This document shows, one piece after another, positions 12,501 to 17,130 of a stretch of 52,788 nucleotides of DNA (positions are counted from its first letter, which is position 1; each line of letters begins with the position of its first letter). The notes under the pieces were generated by a model. The model did not search any database. It was not told the origin of the DNA and saw only the letters and a list, made by a program, of their open reading frames with translations. The position numbers were made by a program, and so were the translations under genes. This stretch comes from Selenomonadaceae bacterium (GTDB taxonomy: Bacteria > Bacillota > Negativicutes > Selenomonadales > Selenomonadaceae). The stretch covers positions 1 to 52,788 of the forward strand of contig JAFWFO010000041.1 of assembly GCA_017515635.1 (NCBI GenBank). Direction: 5' to 3'.

Positions 12501-12510
12501 TATTAGCCAA
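547..12510 (-). CDS. Giant repetitive RTX-like (hemolysin-type calcium-binding) surface or secreted protein, 3987 aa
   Basis: This single uninterrupted reading frame fills almost a quarter of the window. The start is TTG at 12510, supported by the ribosome site GAAAGGAAGG seven bases upstream; there is no signal peptide. Residues 1 to about 1940 are diverged modules in which Tyr/Thr-rich strands alternate with phrases such as LTGL and VTLTKAAF. From about residue 1950 the protein contains scattered glycine-aspartate repeats (GAGDDVITLG, GGAGNDVFVY, GGKGNDTFSV), the calcium-binding nonapeptide pattern of RTX proteins. Two nearly identical blocks of about 500 residues lie in tandem near residues 2180-3200. 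The protein is acidic, Thr/Ala/Asp-rich and almost free of cysteine. Absence of an N-terminal signal plus RTX repeats suggests type I export, but no exporter genes are nearby and the basic tail (IKRTTKK) is not typical. An adhesin or surface-layer role is inference. No SLH or enzyme domain was recognised. Confidence 0.85.
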   Translation of the reverse strand: MANTYNFQLTGLDSAILKVEYTEADTGNSSYHIQKNGDTENKYYVYATDGAGTLSLQELTPNDSGDITIGNNKYKLETGYTPANDVFTVTPEELEAPVTVTLSTKVLAIATGNSITISDITPDGDGNQYALAIDDADAPKWDNWTKTETTDEQGTTTKTYTATCSVGWIHPTEGTDTEKTINKTTEGSVTMSTTDSFADGAFTAVEGQNNQYTSTVITTAGTTATFKDGLFADNATGTANIETTGSVTVEADINLTTPKEIPEWIQESSSTTFTYMAGGQTSGNKFAGSDQVGYTYTRTIEVANTAQFQLVGFTSAPATDIVSGTGEANDPYIVALSGLTLPTEGKIELKNATGEATATNAKFDTTGVTTTAAKAAIDPSLVEDNNTSGKYTYTTEGNKEYWDQGDQTDTVTSLEYKGAVAGKAYTFTNLQSGLTIESVGDGKEIQVDNTGDNIKFTFSSDALNNGEFSVATTDGKNIEVALGDGVSESTTTPTNASVDNNNVLTYTAAQTTAGYVVPAAAQTVSVTYNAATTGGETFTATGLNFTSETSKETLLAAFNVDAENNLVTVSKSAIDTTKEQTITFADPKNAGFSFGFAIAETETGDAFTAKQVLAKDETTLPVTAAKLEAITTEETDDYTYTSTAVNDYVKKTKDDDTEWKYTPEVAATTLTITGLKSDITKVTVSDSTATGSAYDATTAGDVFVDLTGTTGPKVYLKAGALDTEHSPISVKNSSGAAVDVSIDTTTTADTTELVGTYDSSTEKHTVTLGKTSNYVYNENTKEYTWTTTGGEELKLTGLAADAVLTADMFDCDDDGKITFKPIDAVIAEGATKISVEAAEGTTVAIDTTDLTQGQLEAGAQWIQDTDDNNNPIAGKFTFYSAEYGKVWGKVTNTAAYYAEFQLKDKAGSKEPLITLENLTSDTTENQLNTAYGIPQPVDNGNLVPVYVEASESDTSATHKGNYCLIGYATYDTKTGKYDTSGVTDDKFRTLDSIAGLYPETDPPAYVLDQNKDKYYAVTTEGALATEETRPENFAVRLTSDTFDTATMTTEEGGTPVKATFNEFNASIKFMDAEKNVYSTNESEDVAAELTKNKDGTFNYVSKHKSSYITDTAGGNTHTYTFTDAVGKYGFTLSGLQVATSDITDGAVNDINKYFTFSTVEPQDGQGNPTGENVGVVTLTKAAFGNIDATNKTDNPTFITLSNIDLDGTDATSATAKDLDVMRLQLPAYNDDVETAEGTGFYYQESQATYQDATFTAAENTAADAKSATYTYKSAGHYGYFTIADDDHSIIYNGAEDATDLFTVSGLKAGGLTLGTDVVFAKDESGNAVFRVYKNALVDAAGNAIGEDLQLTPVEGNTATYNLDILTKAEYEAELAKYDGEQKEEYIAAFGDKYIPASLPLASSAKLDSGTLTFKPASATGGIYTEATTETKTTITFSEGPRDVLTFTGLNPEITGELTVIQEEDDLYTVSTKAVESKPATLLFTIKYTAAVADDPDTDVNESANAKYEVIPTAVALPADAKDINFTVTVVDTTPDDKTDDPTLTINDASFSNSLAADADEKFSLGTGDSASIWSYVSAGKTAGLDTASIESGATFKYYESTQSTFELTGIKTDDLTFAKGTEDALAALKKDGKTVLTIDSVASGDVINVSVNAGALDGKDLTLTDTKDDSKNYKLTLVTTGEDSIATTGELLKGGFTSVAEGEGFATYKTDSIASFYTAGEGTYASVTSFKYHNDVGGQTFNINGLKTDSISTDALDKAFTVTTTERTEKGTGEGAKDSVYTDFTFTVNNTDLFSTANNDVVSIGVAENLGEKEYQEDNYYGNYTFVLGSDVQGSVAALEAPPMSGEGKWSVESGKATFKTDTDAYYQIAHEKADDVTTPITSFTYKASVAGARQFALDGLAESVASIDTELAFKDGVVTISKASIAGADGLAIDNNDGKYAVDVAAAIKLTGTADGDTINVTADNASVDTGAGKDFINVAAAAFVNAGAGDDVITLGSAGASVNGGDGDDVINATAPGTVIWSAGNDSVNFVEGLKIQDAGAYTYSFDGNDVLVTKADGNTLLITGAKGQELNFVNGSVESATKLDVDASMFTFNAEGTSVSLNSSFVGASVGAHEYAVNNAAGTIVTVDASAYSIASGNAGFVIEGNANNNSIVGTKYADVIDGKEGNDTVTGGAGNDVFVYTAGNLTVTDFTSTAAKESVEAENIDSLKLGGDAAISLTAINGNDIGFTLNNGNKITLQDAFKTVDSVAVAVFDSAGAAVSNYTYGKDGYVLGDDSVTLLSNFANDKGYVAAANIKNIIAQNTAATSIDASAVTGGVSIDGSAAGGNTFIGGAGNDQFTGAEGKADTFVYTAGKDVVTNYESTTDKVLLGAGFDFAESLTGVAVTENASVGTVKLTFGSGELTFENISIPDSVTSSAININGKPYTFTTNTVTEGTTTTVLGSDVALKVADSITAVDASKANNVSIMGGAATTSLLGGAGDDTLAAFADKASVAGGEGKDVFSVMGGSDVTIVDYVTGTDSIFVDTTGFGKYTTISADGYDAKLNFSVEGGTHTLIIKDGTDKNITFTNGGEEFTAFKSARGEIDSNDPEKVTAITLDAGVTSFDANQTSYTNLASIDAHKVTVAGAEITANENVASYLTNAASVSGASLKLIGGKANDTLIAGTKGDTLDGGAGDDSLVGGAGNDVFVWSAGNDVIAGFTSTDSIKFGADASIASTAIDGDNLIFTLSNANKITLQDAFRDSVNSVAVNVFDSAGAAVSNYTYGKEGYVLGDDSVTLLSNFANDKGYVAAANIKNIVAQNTAATSIDASAVTGGVSIDGSAAGGNTFIGGAGNDQFTGAEGKADTFIYTAGKDVVTNYDSSDKVSLGAEFNFAKDLTGVAVSGNASVGTVKLAFGSGELTFENIAITDSVTGAINIADSLNTGGVAYTFANNIVGIGQEASVLAAGNYDLAAIKAYTTLTATAAATTLDASKVEDKAYSLTLNKGGAALGGKLDDTLTTSANASVAGGEGKDIFSVMGGSDVTIVDYVMGTDSIFIDTTGFGKYTTISAEGYDAKLSFSVEGGATNTLIIKDGTDKNIEFTNGGDSVTTAFVAARGNTDDNDPTKVTAITLDAGVTSFNANQTSYPDLKTIDAHQVTTSGASIIANNNNSYLTNEGNDKANLKLYGGTGNDMLVAGTKGDLLDGGAGNNSLVGGKGNDTFSVSEADSTTIEAFGSGDSINGTDLLFVDENFALNDATMNGSDFVLTFNDSNKVTFKGVDPYADGYKLKIQGGNDSVRAYTFQTDKITSSVVGGTAQEITLTSAYKGELNGKKTIAKFEDTNGIYSLIDASDLPKGNFTLIGGGSDKTDVKIIGGKGNDTLKASAKNDTFTGGAGADVFIYDGGNDKITDYKAGEKDKIVLDDFNVSDVKNFSVTMDSVGGTGTVNFGFKDGASLSVYVDEDMTAAKFKGITIADDANPKGVAYTFGTVEAGGKTVAQLVDSKAKSVTMFGGGEINFSTDDYKKAPYTSVKMTEAATLTAGSKVNNLTLGKGGELSVADGVKKATLTASVDDATTAASLTGSEKSKDFFVYDGGQVNIASFTAKDDTLAVADGWNIVGADASNGLTLTLSNDDVKEYGSVSVEGITTGQQFNLAAPDDKGKYKTTKAFLVSDDNNTALADNASLAKAKAVTVLGAEGDFSELDTSGKKPVSVYKSLVTITAGAAGANVVGNDKNNVITIGNGGTAAGGLGNDTYVIEGGNTEIKSFGIGAKTVYEGTTKMKLASKVSDTGKSGKSYAYDTDVTSSQNAQGKDIVKVDGTVLSVEVNGLDIGTTANTKHNGDNKGESTFEVKITVDADGDGKYTEGSTDYTVDLTNIVRDQTAKSNATFCKNTDFKDLSTIQIWDTSSGASKKLTWKFVKNSGVTLTNAAKDAVGVTPAATADAPSADLLNSDNFITGGASIDDVMNNDVATTAIGDLNAGSDTTGLGVTASSDGGSVIKRTTKK
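2900..5985 (-). repeat. Tandem duplication of about 1.5 kb inside the giant gene
   Basis: Two adjacent blocks, about 5985 to 4440 and 4465 to 2900, encode near-identical protein. Both contain GYVLGDDSVTLLSNFANDKG, GGNTFIGGAGNDQFTGAEGK, VMGGSDVTIVDYV and TLDAGVTSF in the same order. Matching phrases sit 1497 to 1545 bases apart, so the copies differ by small insertions or deletions. Stretches of DNA are identical over tens of bases, pointing to recent duplication or gene conversion. Each block starts with a GGAGNDVFV calcium-binding repeat. Confidence 0.85.
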
Positions 12511-13013
12511 TGTGGATCCTTCCTTTCTGTAAACAATCGTAACCTTTTGGTTGTCGGCAACTGTAGTCGTGTGCGCCGCGGTGGTTTTCCTTTCCGTCGA
12601 CGGCCGCAGACGATAGAGCCGTTCTTCGCAACAAAGAACTCACCCCCCTTTGAATTGTTCCCCGCCCGCCGACAGTCACATTGTCCGCAACGAGGTTGCC
12701 TTCGATGTTTATGATGAAATTTTCGGCACTTGGTGAAGAACTTGGTTGAATTGCGTAACCTGCTTGACGGAGAATTTTTTCATGTGTGCGCCTACGATAA
12801 GTTTATCGACGCCAAAGTCCGTCCGGATAAGTACGCCATCAATTTTTTAATGACTTTTTAATTCGTGCCGTTATTTCCAAAGAGTTTGAGTGTGTGAAGC
12901 AAGTCGGGCGTTGTGCCCGTGTCGATTGAAAAAAGTGCAGAAAAATGCGACCCGCGAAGTGGAGCCGTCACCTCACAAACACTGCTTCATACAAATAATC
13001 TATGATCAATGCA
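12511..13013 (-). other. Long leader/intergenic region of the giant gene, with decayed coding traces
   Basis: About 500 bases separate the giant gene's start from the best promoter. No intact gene is seen. Both strands hold short protein-like stretches broken by frameshifts. On plus, 12668-12727 reads ADSHIVRNEVAFDVYDEIFG and 12730-12861 reads on as VELRNLLDGEFFHV and DAKVRPDKYAINFLMTF. On minus, the same DNA gives DGVLIRTDFGVDKLIVGA and FIINIEGNLVADNVTVGG. This suggests an old gene remnant whose strand cannot be decided. A minus-strand 43-codon frame with a TTG start after AAAGGGGGG ends eight bases past the giant gene's start and could act as a leader peptide. Confidence 0.35.
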
Positions 13014-13042
13014 ATAATATTTCTGCGTGACGGGTTTGTCAA
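13014..13042 (-). promoter_or_regulatory. Sigma70-type promoter facing the giant gene
   Basis: The minus strand reads TTGACA, a 17-base spacer, then TATTAT: a perfect -35 box and a -10 box one mismatch from consensus. No other minus-strand gene lies between it and the giant gene, so it most likely drives that gene through a leader of about 500 nt. Confidence 0.65.
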
Positions 13043-13221
13043 CCTGTTAGGCAAAATTTAATTTTTTCCAAGGTCTTAATGAAAAAAATGTAAACGGAAT
13101 CGTACAGACTTCAGCCGAGGCGTTCGGTTTGTTTGGTCAACGCTTCTTGCCGGCCGGCTTTAAGCGGCAGGGAATTTTTTTCGGCGGTGAAAAAATTTTT
13201 TTGCACGCCTGAAAATTTTTA

Positions 13222-13250
13222 TGTTAAATCTGAAACGAACATGATATAAT
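13222..13250 (+). promoter_or_regulatory. Extended -10 promoter for the 13275-16474 gene run
   Basis: TGATATAAT (perfect TATAAT with the TG extension) lies 24 bases before the TTG start at 13275. The -35 position (TGTTAA) is poor, which is usual for extended -10 promoters. Confidence 0.55.
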
Positions 13251-13274
13251 CTTCGCAAAAAGGAGGCGGGCGCG

Positions 13275-13472
13275 TTGCCGGATTTTTTGAAAAAAGCATT
13301 TGACAAATTCGACGCAATGATTATATTGGCGGCAGTAATTTTATTCGGAAATTTTGACTACGAAAATTTGTCGACGTTTGACAAAATTTATATTGCGTCG
13401 TTCGCGGCGTGGGGCGTGATGAAAATCATTCGGGTTTACATTCTGTACAAGAACGAAACTGACAAAAAATAA
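13275..13472 (+). CDS. Small two-helix membrane protein, unknown function
   Basis: The 65-residue product starts at TTG, chosen because AGGAGG lies eight bases upstream and no ATG is available. It has two hydrophobic stretches, AMIILAAVILFGNF near residues 14-27 and IYIASFAAWGVM near 39-50, and a charged tail ending NETDKK, so it is probably an inner-membrane protein. It stands 20 bases before the MBL lipoprotein gene and likely shares its promoter. No family is recognised; the function is unknown. Confidence 0.6.
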   Translation: MPDFLKKAFDKFDAMIILAAVILFGNFDYENLSTFDKIYIASFAAWGVMKIIRVYILYKNETDKK

Positions 13473-13492
13473 TTTCGCGAAAGGATGATTCA

Positions 13493-14545
13493 ATGAAACG
13501 AATTTTTTTAACGGTGCTGATGTTGGCGACGGTGATTTTCGGCGGTTGCGGTTCACAGGCGAAAGACGAGCCTGCCGCCAAGCCCGAAGTTCAAGACGAC
13601 GCGAAAGAAGAATCTACCGCCGAGGCCTCCTCAAAAGTCAACGGCGATTTGAAAATTTCCATGCTTGATGTCGGGCAAGGCGACGCGATTTTGATTCAAA
13701 CCGGCAAGCAAAATATTTTGGTCGACACGAGCGACACCGACGAACGCGATCTTTTGGTCGACGAGTTGGAAAAACTTTCCGTCACGAAAATTGACAAACT
13801 CATTTTGAGCCACCCGCACGCGGATCATATCGGCAGCGCGAAAGTTTTAATCAATCCGAGCAACAAGGAGCTTAAAGCGAATCCGTATCTGGAAAAAATT
13901 TCCGTCGCGGAAGTTTACGACAACGGCATTGCGGCAAGTTCCCCGCTGTACAAAAGTTACATGAAAGCCGTCGAAGCTAAAGGCGTCGTCCACAAAAGTT
14001 TGTCGGCGGGCGACACGCTTGATTTCGGCAACGGCGTCAAGTTCCTGGTTCTCTACCCGACGAAAGACCTTGTCGACGCGGTCAACGGCGGGCAGAAATC
14101 CGACCCGAATAATGAATCGATTGTCGGCAAACTCACTTACAAAAAATTTTCAATGATGTTCACGGGCGACGCCGAAAAGAAAGTCGAATCGGAACTTTGG
14201 GCGGACAATGACGCAAAAGTTTTGAAATGCGACATCTTGAAATCGGGGCACCACGGCAGTTACACTGCCTCGACGGAAAATTTCGTTAAGACGGTTGCGC
14301 CGAGTTACGTCTTGATTTCCTGCGGCCCCGAAGAGGAACACCGCAACACTTACGGGCACCCGCATCTTGAGCCGCTTGAAAATTATTTGGCGCAGGGCAT
14401 CGACAAGAAAAATATTTTGTGCACGCGTTGGAACGGCACGATTACCGTCACAAGCGACGGCAAGAATTTTTCCGTCACGCCCGAACGAACGGAGGATTGG
14501 TTAGACAAATGGATAGCTCAAAAGAAAAAGGACAAAAAGAAGTAA
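13493..14545 (+). CDS. MBL-fold hydrolase lipoprotein related to the ComEC C-terminal domain
   Basis: The 350-residue product starts with a lipoprotein signal peptide (lipobox FGGC, cysteine near residue 19) and an Ala/Glu/Lys-rich linker. It then carries a metallo-beta-lactamase domain from about residue 53: MLDVGQGDAILIQ, the metal-binding motif HPHADHIGS, GDAEKKVE and the late metal ligand region SGHHGSYTA. Stand-alone copies of this domain are common in Firmicutes and are usually annotated as competence-like or hydrolase proteins. The substrate is unknown, but the membrane anchor places it outside the cytoplasm. The next gene encodes DUF3006, the usual partner of this family, with its start inside this gene. 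Confidence 0.85.
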   Translation: MKRIFLTVLMLATVIFGGCGSQAKDEPAAKPEVQDDAKEESTAEASSKVNGDLKISMLDVGQGDAILIQTGKQNILVDTSDTDERDLLVDELEKLSVTKIDKLILSHPHADHIGSAKVLINPSNKELKANPYLEKISVAEVYDNGIAASSPLYKSYMKAVEAKGVVHKSLSAGDTLDFGNGVKFLVLYPTKDLVDAVNGGQKSDPNNESIVGKLTYKKFSMMFTGDAEKKVESELWADNDAKVLKCDILKSGHHGSYTASTENFVKTVAPSYVLISCGPEEEHRNTYGHPHLEPLENYLAQGIDKKNILCTRWNGTITVTSDGKNFSVTPERTEDWLDKWIAQKKKDKKK

Positions 14546-14772
14546 CCGCTTACCTTGACCGAATCGAGGAGCTTGAAGACGGCACGGCAAAAGCTGTGTT
14601 TCTGGTTGAGGACGACGAAGACGAGTTCAGCGAATTCGTTTTGCCCGCGAATTTTTTGCCTGAAGATGCCGGCGAAGGCGAATATTTGACGATAACAATT
14701 TCCCGCGACGAAAACAAAACTCAAACAGCAACCGACGAGGCGCGAGAGCTTCTGAACAATTTGGAGGAATGA
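14509..14772 (+). CDS. DUF3006 family protein
   Basis: The 87-residue product is acidic and reads VTAYLDRIEELEDGTAKAVF followed by VLPANFLPEDAGEGEYLTI, the pattern of DUF3006. These small proteins usually sit beside extracytoplasmic MBL-fold hydrolases; no activity is established. The ATG at 14509 was chosen because the family begins just before this strand pattern; a longer frame from 14419 would run deep into the previous gene. The gene overlaps the MBL gene by 37 bases and its stop overlaps the next start as ATGA, so the three genes are probably translated together. Confidence 0.8.
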   Translation: MDSSKEKGQKEVTAYLDRIEELEDGTAKAVFLVEDDEDEFSEFVLPANFLPEDAGEGEYLTITISRDENKTQTATDEARELLNNLEE

Positions 14773-15839
14773 CTTTGCTGAGAAAAATTTTAACGTGTCT
14801 GTGTATGTTGCTCGTCTTGACGTGCGCGGCAACCGTTTCCGCCAAACCTGCTGAATTGACGGGCATAAATGCTTTCGACTTGGACAACGAAACTTTGCGG
14901 ATTGAAATTTCTTATCGCGGCGGAAAACTTTTCGACGATAATGTTTCAATCGACGAAAGTTCGGGGATTGTGCGCGTCGATATGGAAAATACTTTGCCCG
15001 GAAGAATCAGCAGAGCTTCGGGCGCGCAGATTCAAGACGACGCTAAAAATTTTGTCGAAAAAGTTTTGGTTAACGAAACCGCCGCCCGTCACACGCGAAT
15101 TCAAATTTTCTTGGCGGATTCTCCCGACGCCGTCAATCTTTCGCTTGAACCGGCAGATTCGTCCGAGAAAAAAGATGCACGCGTTGTCCTCGACGTGAAA
15201 AAAGTTTACGTGGAGCCTGATCCAAACGCCAACTTTTCGCCCTACGAAATTCCCAATCGCAGCGGCAGACATGTAATCGTTATCGACCCGGGACACGGCG
15301 GCTCTGACGCAGGCGCTATCGGCCCGACGGGTGTAACCGAAAAATCCGTTTCGCTTGCCGTTTCGTTGAAAGCGCAACAACTTTTGACTGCCAAAGGTTA
15401 CAATGTCGTCATGACGCGCACGACCGATGTTGACGTTGCCGCGCCGGGTGTGCCCGATGGCGTCGAACTTCAAGCCCGCGTCGACAAAGCACCGCCCAAC
15501 GCAGAAATTTTCATCAGTGTTCACTGCAACGCTTTTTCCAACGGCAACGCAAACGGCATGGAAACTTTTCACGCGCCGACCGCCGTACAGGGCAAACGAC
15601 TTGCGACTTTGCTTAACGAAGAACTTGAACGCCTCGGCGGCTTAAACAATCGCGGAGTCAAAGGCGCAAGATTTTACGTCATGACCCATTCCAAATGTGC
15701 CGCGTCACTCATTGAGCTCGGCTTTATCACCAACCCACGCGAAGAACAATTGTTGGCAAGCAGTGACTACCAATACAAACTTGCGCAGGCAATTACCAAC
15801 GCCGTAAATCGTTACTTCAGCCAAGGAGGTCTTGATTAA
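14769..15839 (+). CDS. N-acetylmuramoyl-L-alanine amidase with AMIN-like N-terminal domain
   Basis: The 356-residue enzyme hydrolyses the amide bond between muramic acid and the stem peptide of peptidoglycan. A signal peptide (residues 1-25, ending VSA) is followed by an AMIN-like beta-rich region (about 30-150) that in this family targets the protein to the envelope. The Amidase_3 domain spans about 168-350, with zinc and catalytic motifs DPGHGGSDAG, VHCNAFSNG and ELGFITNPRE. Its start overlaps the DUF3006 stop (ATGA). Length and domain order fit AmiC-type enzymes of diderm bacteria. A role in cell separation or wall turnover is likely; specificity cannot be read from sequence. Confidence 0.92.
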   Translation: MTLLRKILTCLCMLLVLTCAATVSAKPAELTGINAFDLDNETLRIEISYRGGKLFDDNVSIDESSGIVRVDMENTLPGRISRASGAQIQDDAKNFVEKVLVNETAARHTRIQIFLADSPDAVNLSLEPADSSEKKDARVVLDVKKVYVEPDPNANFSPYEIPNRSGRHVIVIDPGHGGSDAGAIGPTGVTEKSVSLAVSLKAQQLLTAKGYNVVMTRTTDVDVAAPGVPDGVELQARVDKAPPNAEIFISVHCNAFSNGNANGMETFHAPTAVQGKRLATLLNEELERLGGLNNRGVKGARFYVMTHSKCAASLIELGFITNPREEQLLASSDYQYKLAQAITNAVNRYFSQGGLD

Positions 15840-15841
15840 CC

Positions 15842-16474
15842 GTGAAAAAAATTTTTGTACCGGCAATGCTCGCGCTCGTCATGTTGTTTTCGGGTTGCCA
15901 ACAGCCGCCGAACGGAGAATTGCCCGCGTCGCCCGAAAAACCCGATCCCGTTGCTCAAGACGTGAAAGTTCAGCCGCTCAATCCGCCGCCGCTCAAGCCC
16001 GTTGAACCTGCCAAACCGGAGGAAAAACCCGTGCCGAAAGAAAACGAACCCGACAGGCAGATTATGCGCGTCAAAGTTTATTATCCCGACGATTCGGGCG
16101 TGCGTCTGGTTGAAGTCGAACGCAGAATCAACGTCGAGCATGAAAGCGAAAAATATTCCGCCGCACTCGAAATGCTTTTGGAAGATCCGTACGAAGAAAA
16201 TTTGACGACGATTTTCCCGAAGAACGCAAGCATTCGTTCCGTCACGGTTGAAGACGGGCTGGCGATTGTCGATTTGGACAGCGCAATGTTGAAAACGATG
16301 GTCGGCGGCTCCACGGGCGAAGAATTTCTCGTCGGCTCAGTCGTCGACACGTTGACGAGTTTCCCCGAAATTACGCAGGTAAAATTTTTGGTCGACGGCA
16401 AAGAAGTCGAAACGCTCAAAGGCCACATGGATTTAAGCACGCCGCTTGAACGCATGAGCGGATTGCTTGAATAA
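15842..16474 (+). CDS. GerMN-domain lipoprotein
   Basis: The 210-residue protein begins at GTG two bases after the amidase stop, with AAGGAGG about 12 bases upstream. A lipobox (FSGC, cysteine near residue 19) is followed by a proline-rich spacer (PPPLKPVEPAKPEEKPVP) and a GerMN domain from about residue 75: VKVYYPDD, SAALEMLLEDP, VDLDSAM, VGSVVDTLTSFPEI and VKFLVDGKEVE. GerMN domains were named from a spore germination protein but occur widely in non-sporulating bacteria, often next to Amidase_3 genes as here. It is probably an envelope partner of the amidase. A terminator follows directly. Confidence 0.85.
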   Translation: MKKIFVPAMLALVMLFSGCQQPPNGELPASPEKPDPVAQDVKVQPLNPPPLKPVEPAKPEEKPVPKENEPDRQIMRVKVYYPDDSGVRLVEVERRINVEHESEKYSAALEMLLEDPYEENLTTIFPKNASIRSVTVEDGLAIVDLDSAMLKTMVGGSTGEEFLVGSVVDTLTSFPEITQVKFLVDGKEVETLKGHMDLSTPLERMSGLLE

Positions 16475-16480
16475 AAAAAA

Positions 16481-16517
16481 AGAGTCTCCCGATTTTTTTC
16501 GAGAGGCTCTTTTTTTG
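16481..16517. terminator. Bidirectional terminator between convergent genes
   Basis: An 11-bp imperfect stem (AGAGTCTCCCG against CGAGAGGCTCT) is flanked by a T run on the plus strand and an A run before it (T run on minus). It closes both the plus-strand amidase/GerMN run and the minus-strand DUF805 gene. Confidence 0.8.
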
Positions 16518-16531
16518 TGGGTGGAGGTTTT

Positions 16532-17020
16532 TTATTCGACACATTCGAGTGGATCTGCGCCGTAATCATTTGCTCCGACAGAGCCGGGCGCGAAAAGCAG
16601 GTACAGCGCGAAAAATACGTTGACGACGGGAACAAGCACGAGCAGAGCGAGCCAGCCGGTTTTGTTCAAGTCGTGCAGGCGGCGAATCATCAGCATGTAA
16701 TGCGATACCCAAGACGCGAAGAATACGAGCATAAACAGCAAGGAGCCGCCCGTTGACAAAGCAAATTCGTCGGAATTTATTGACCCTGACACGATTGCGG
16801 CGTCCGGGCTCAAAGTATTCGATGTCGTCGCCACGATTATCATCAACAAAACAGTTGCCGTGATTCCGAGCGCGAGAAGCCGCTTGAAATAGCGCATACG
16901 ATTAAGCCGTTTGTGCCACGTCAAAAACATTTCGTAGAGTCCGTTGTCCTTTTGGTAACGCAGATCGTTGTAGCTTTCGGGTGCCGACGGAGTATCAAGC
17001 GGAGATTGAATGGTTGACAT
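16532..17020 (-). CDS. DUF805 family inner-membrane protein
   Basis: The 162-residue protein has a soluble N-terminal stretch and then transmembrane segments near residues 50-70 (LLALGITATVLLMIIVA), 90-110 (GSLLFMLVFFASWV) and 125-145 (GWLALLVLVPVVNVFFALYL). The phrase RRLHDLNKTGW is diagnostic for DUF805. The ATG at 17020 was preferred over an upstream in-frame TTG because AAAGGGGA lies nine bases before it. Function is unknown for the family. It is transcribed toward the terminator at 16481 and appears to be a single gene. Confidence 0.85.
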   Translation of the reverse strand: MSTIQSPLDTPSAPESYNDLRYQKDNGLYEMFLTWHKRLNRMRYFKRLLALGITATVLLMIIVATTSNTLSPDAAIVSGSINSDEFALSTGGSLLFMLVFFASWVSHYMLMIRRLHDLNKTGWLALLVLVPVVNVFFALYLLFAPGSVGANDYGADPLECVE

Positions 17021-17130
17021 ATAAATTTCCCCTTTCGACAAAAAATCATTTCACGTTACAAAGATTATCATATCCCCGATACCGTTACAAGCTACACTTT
17101 TTGGCTATAAACTGCAGTTTTTGATTCGCG

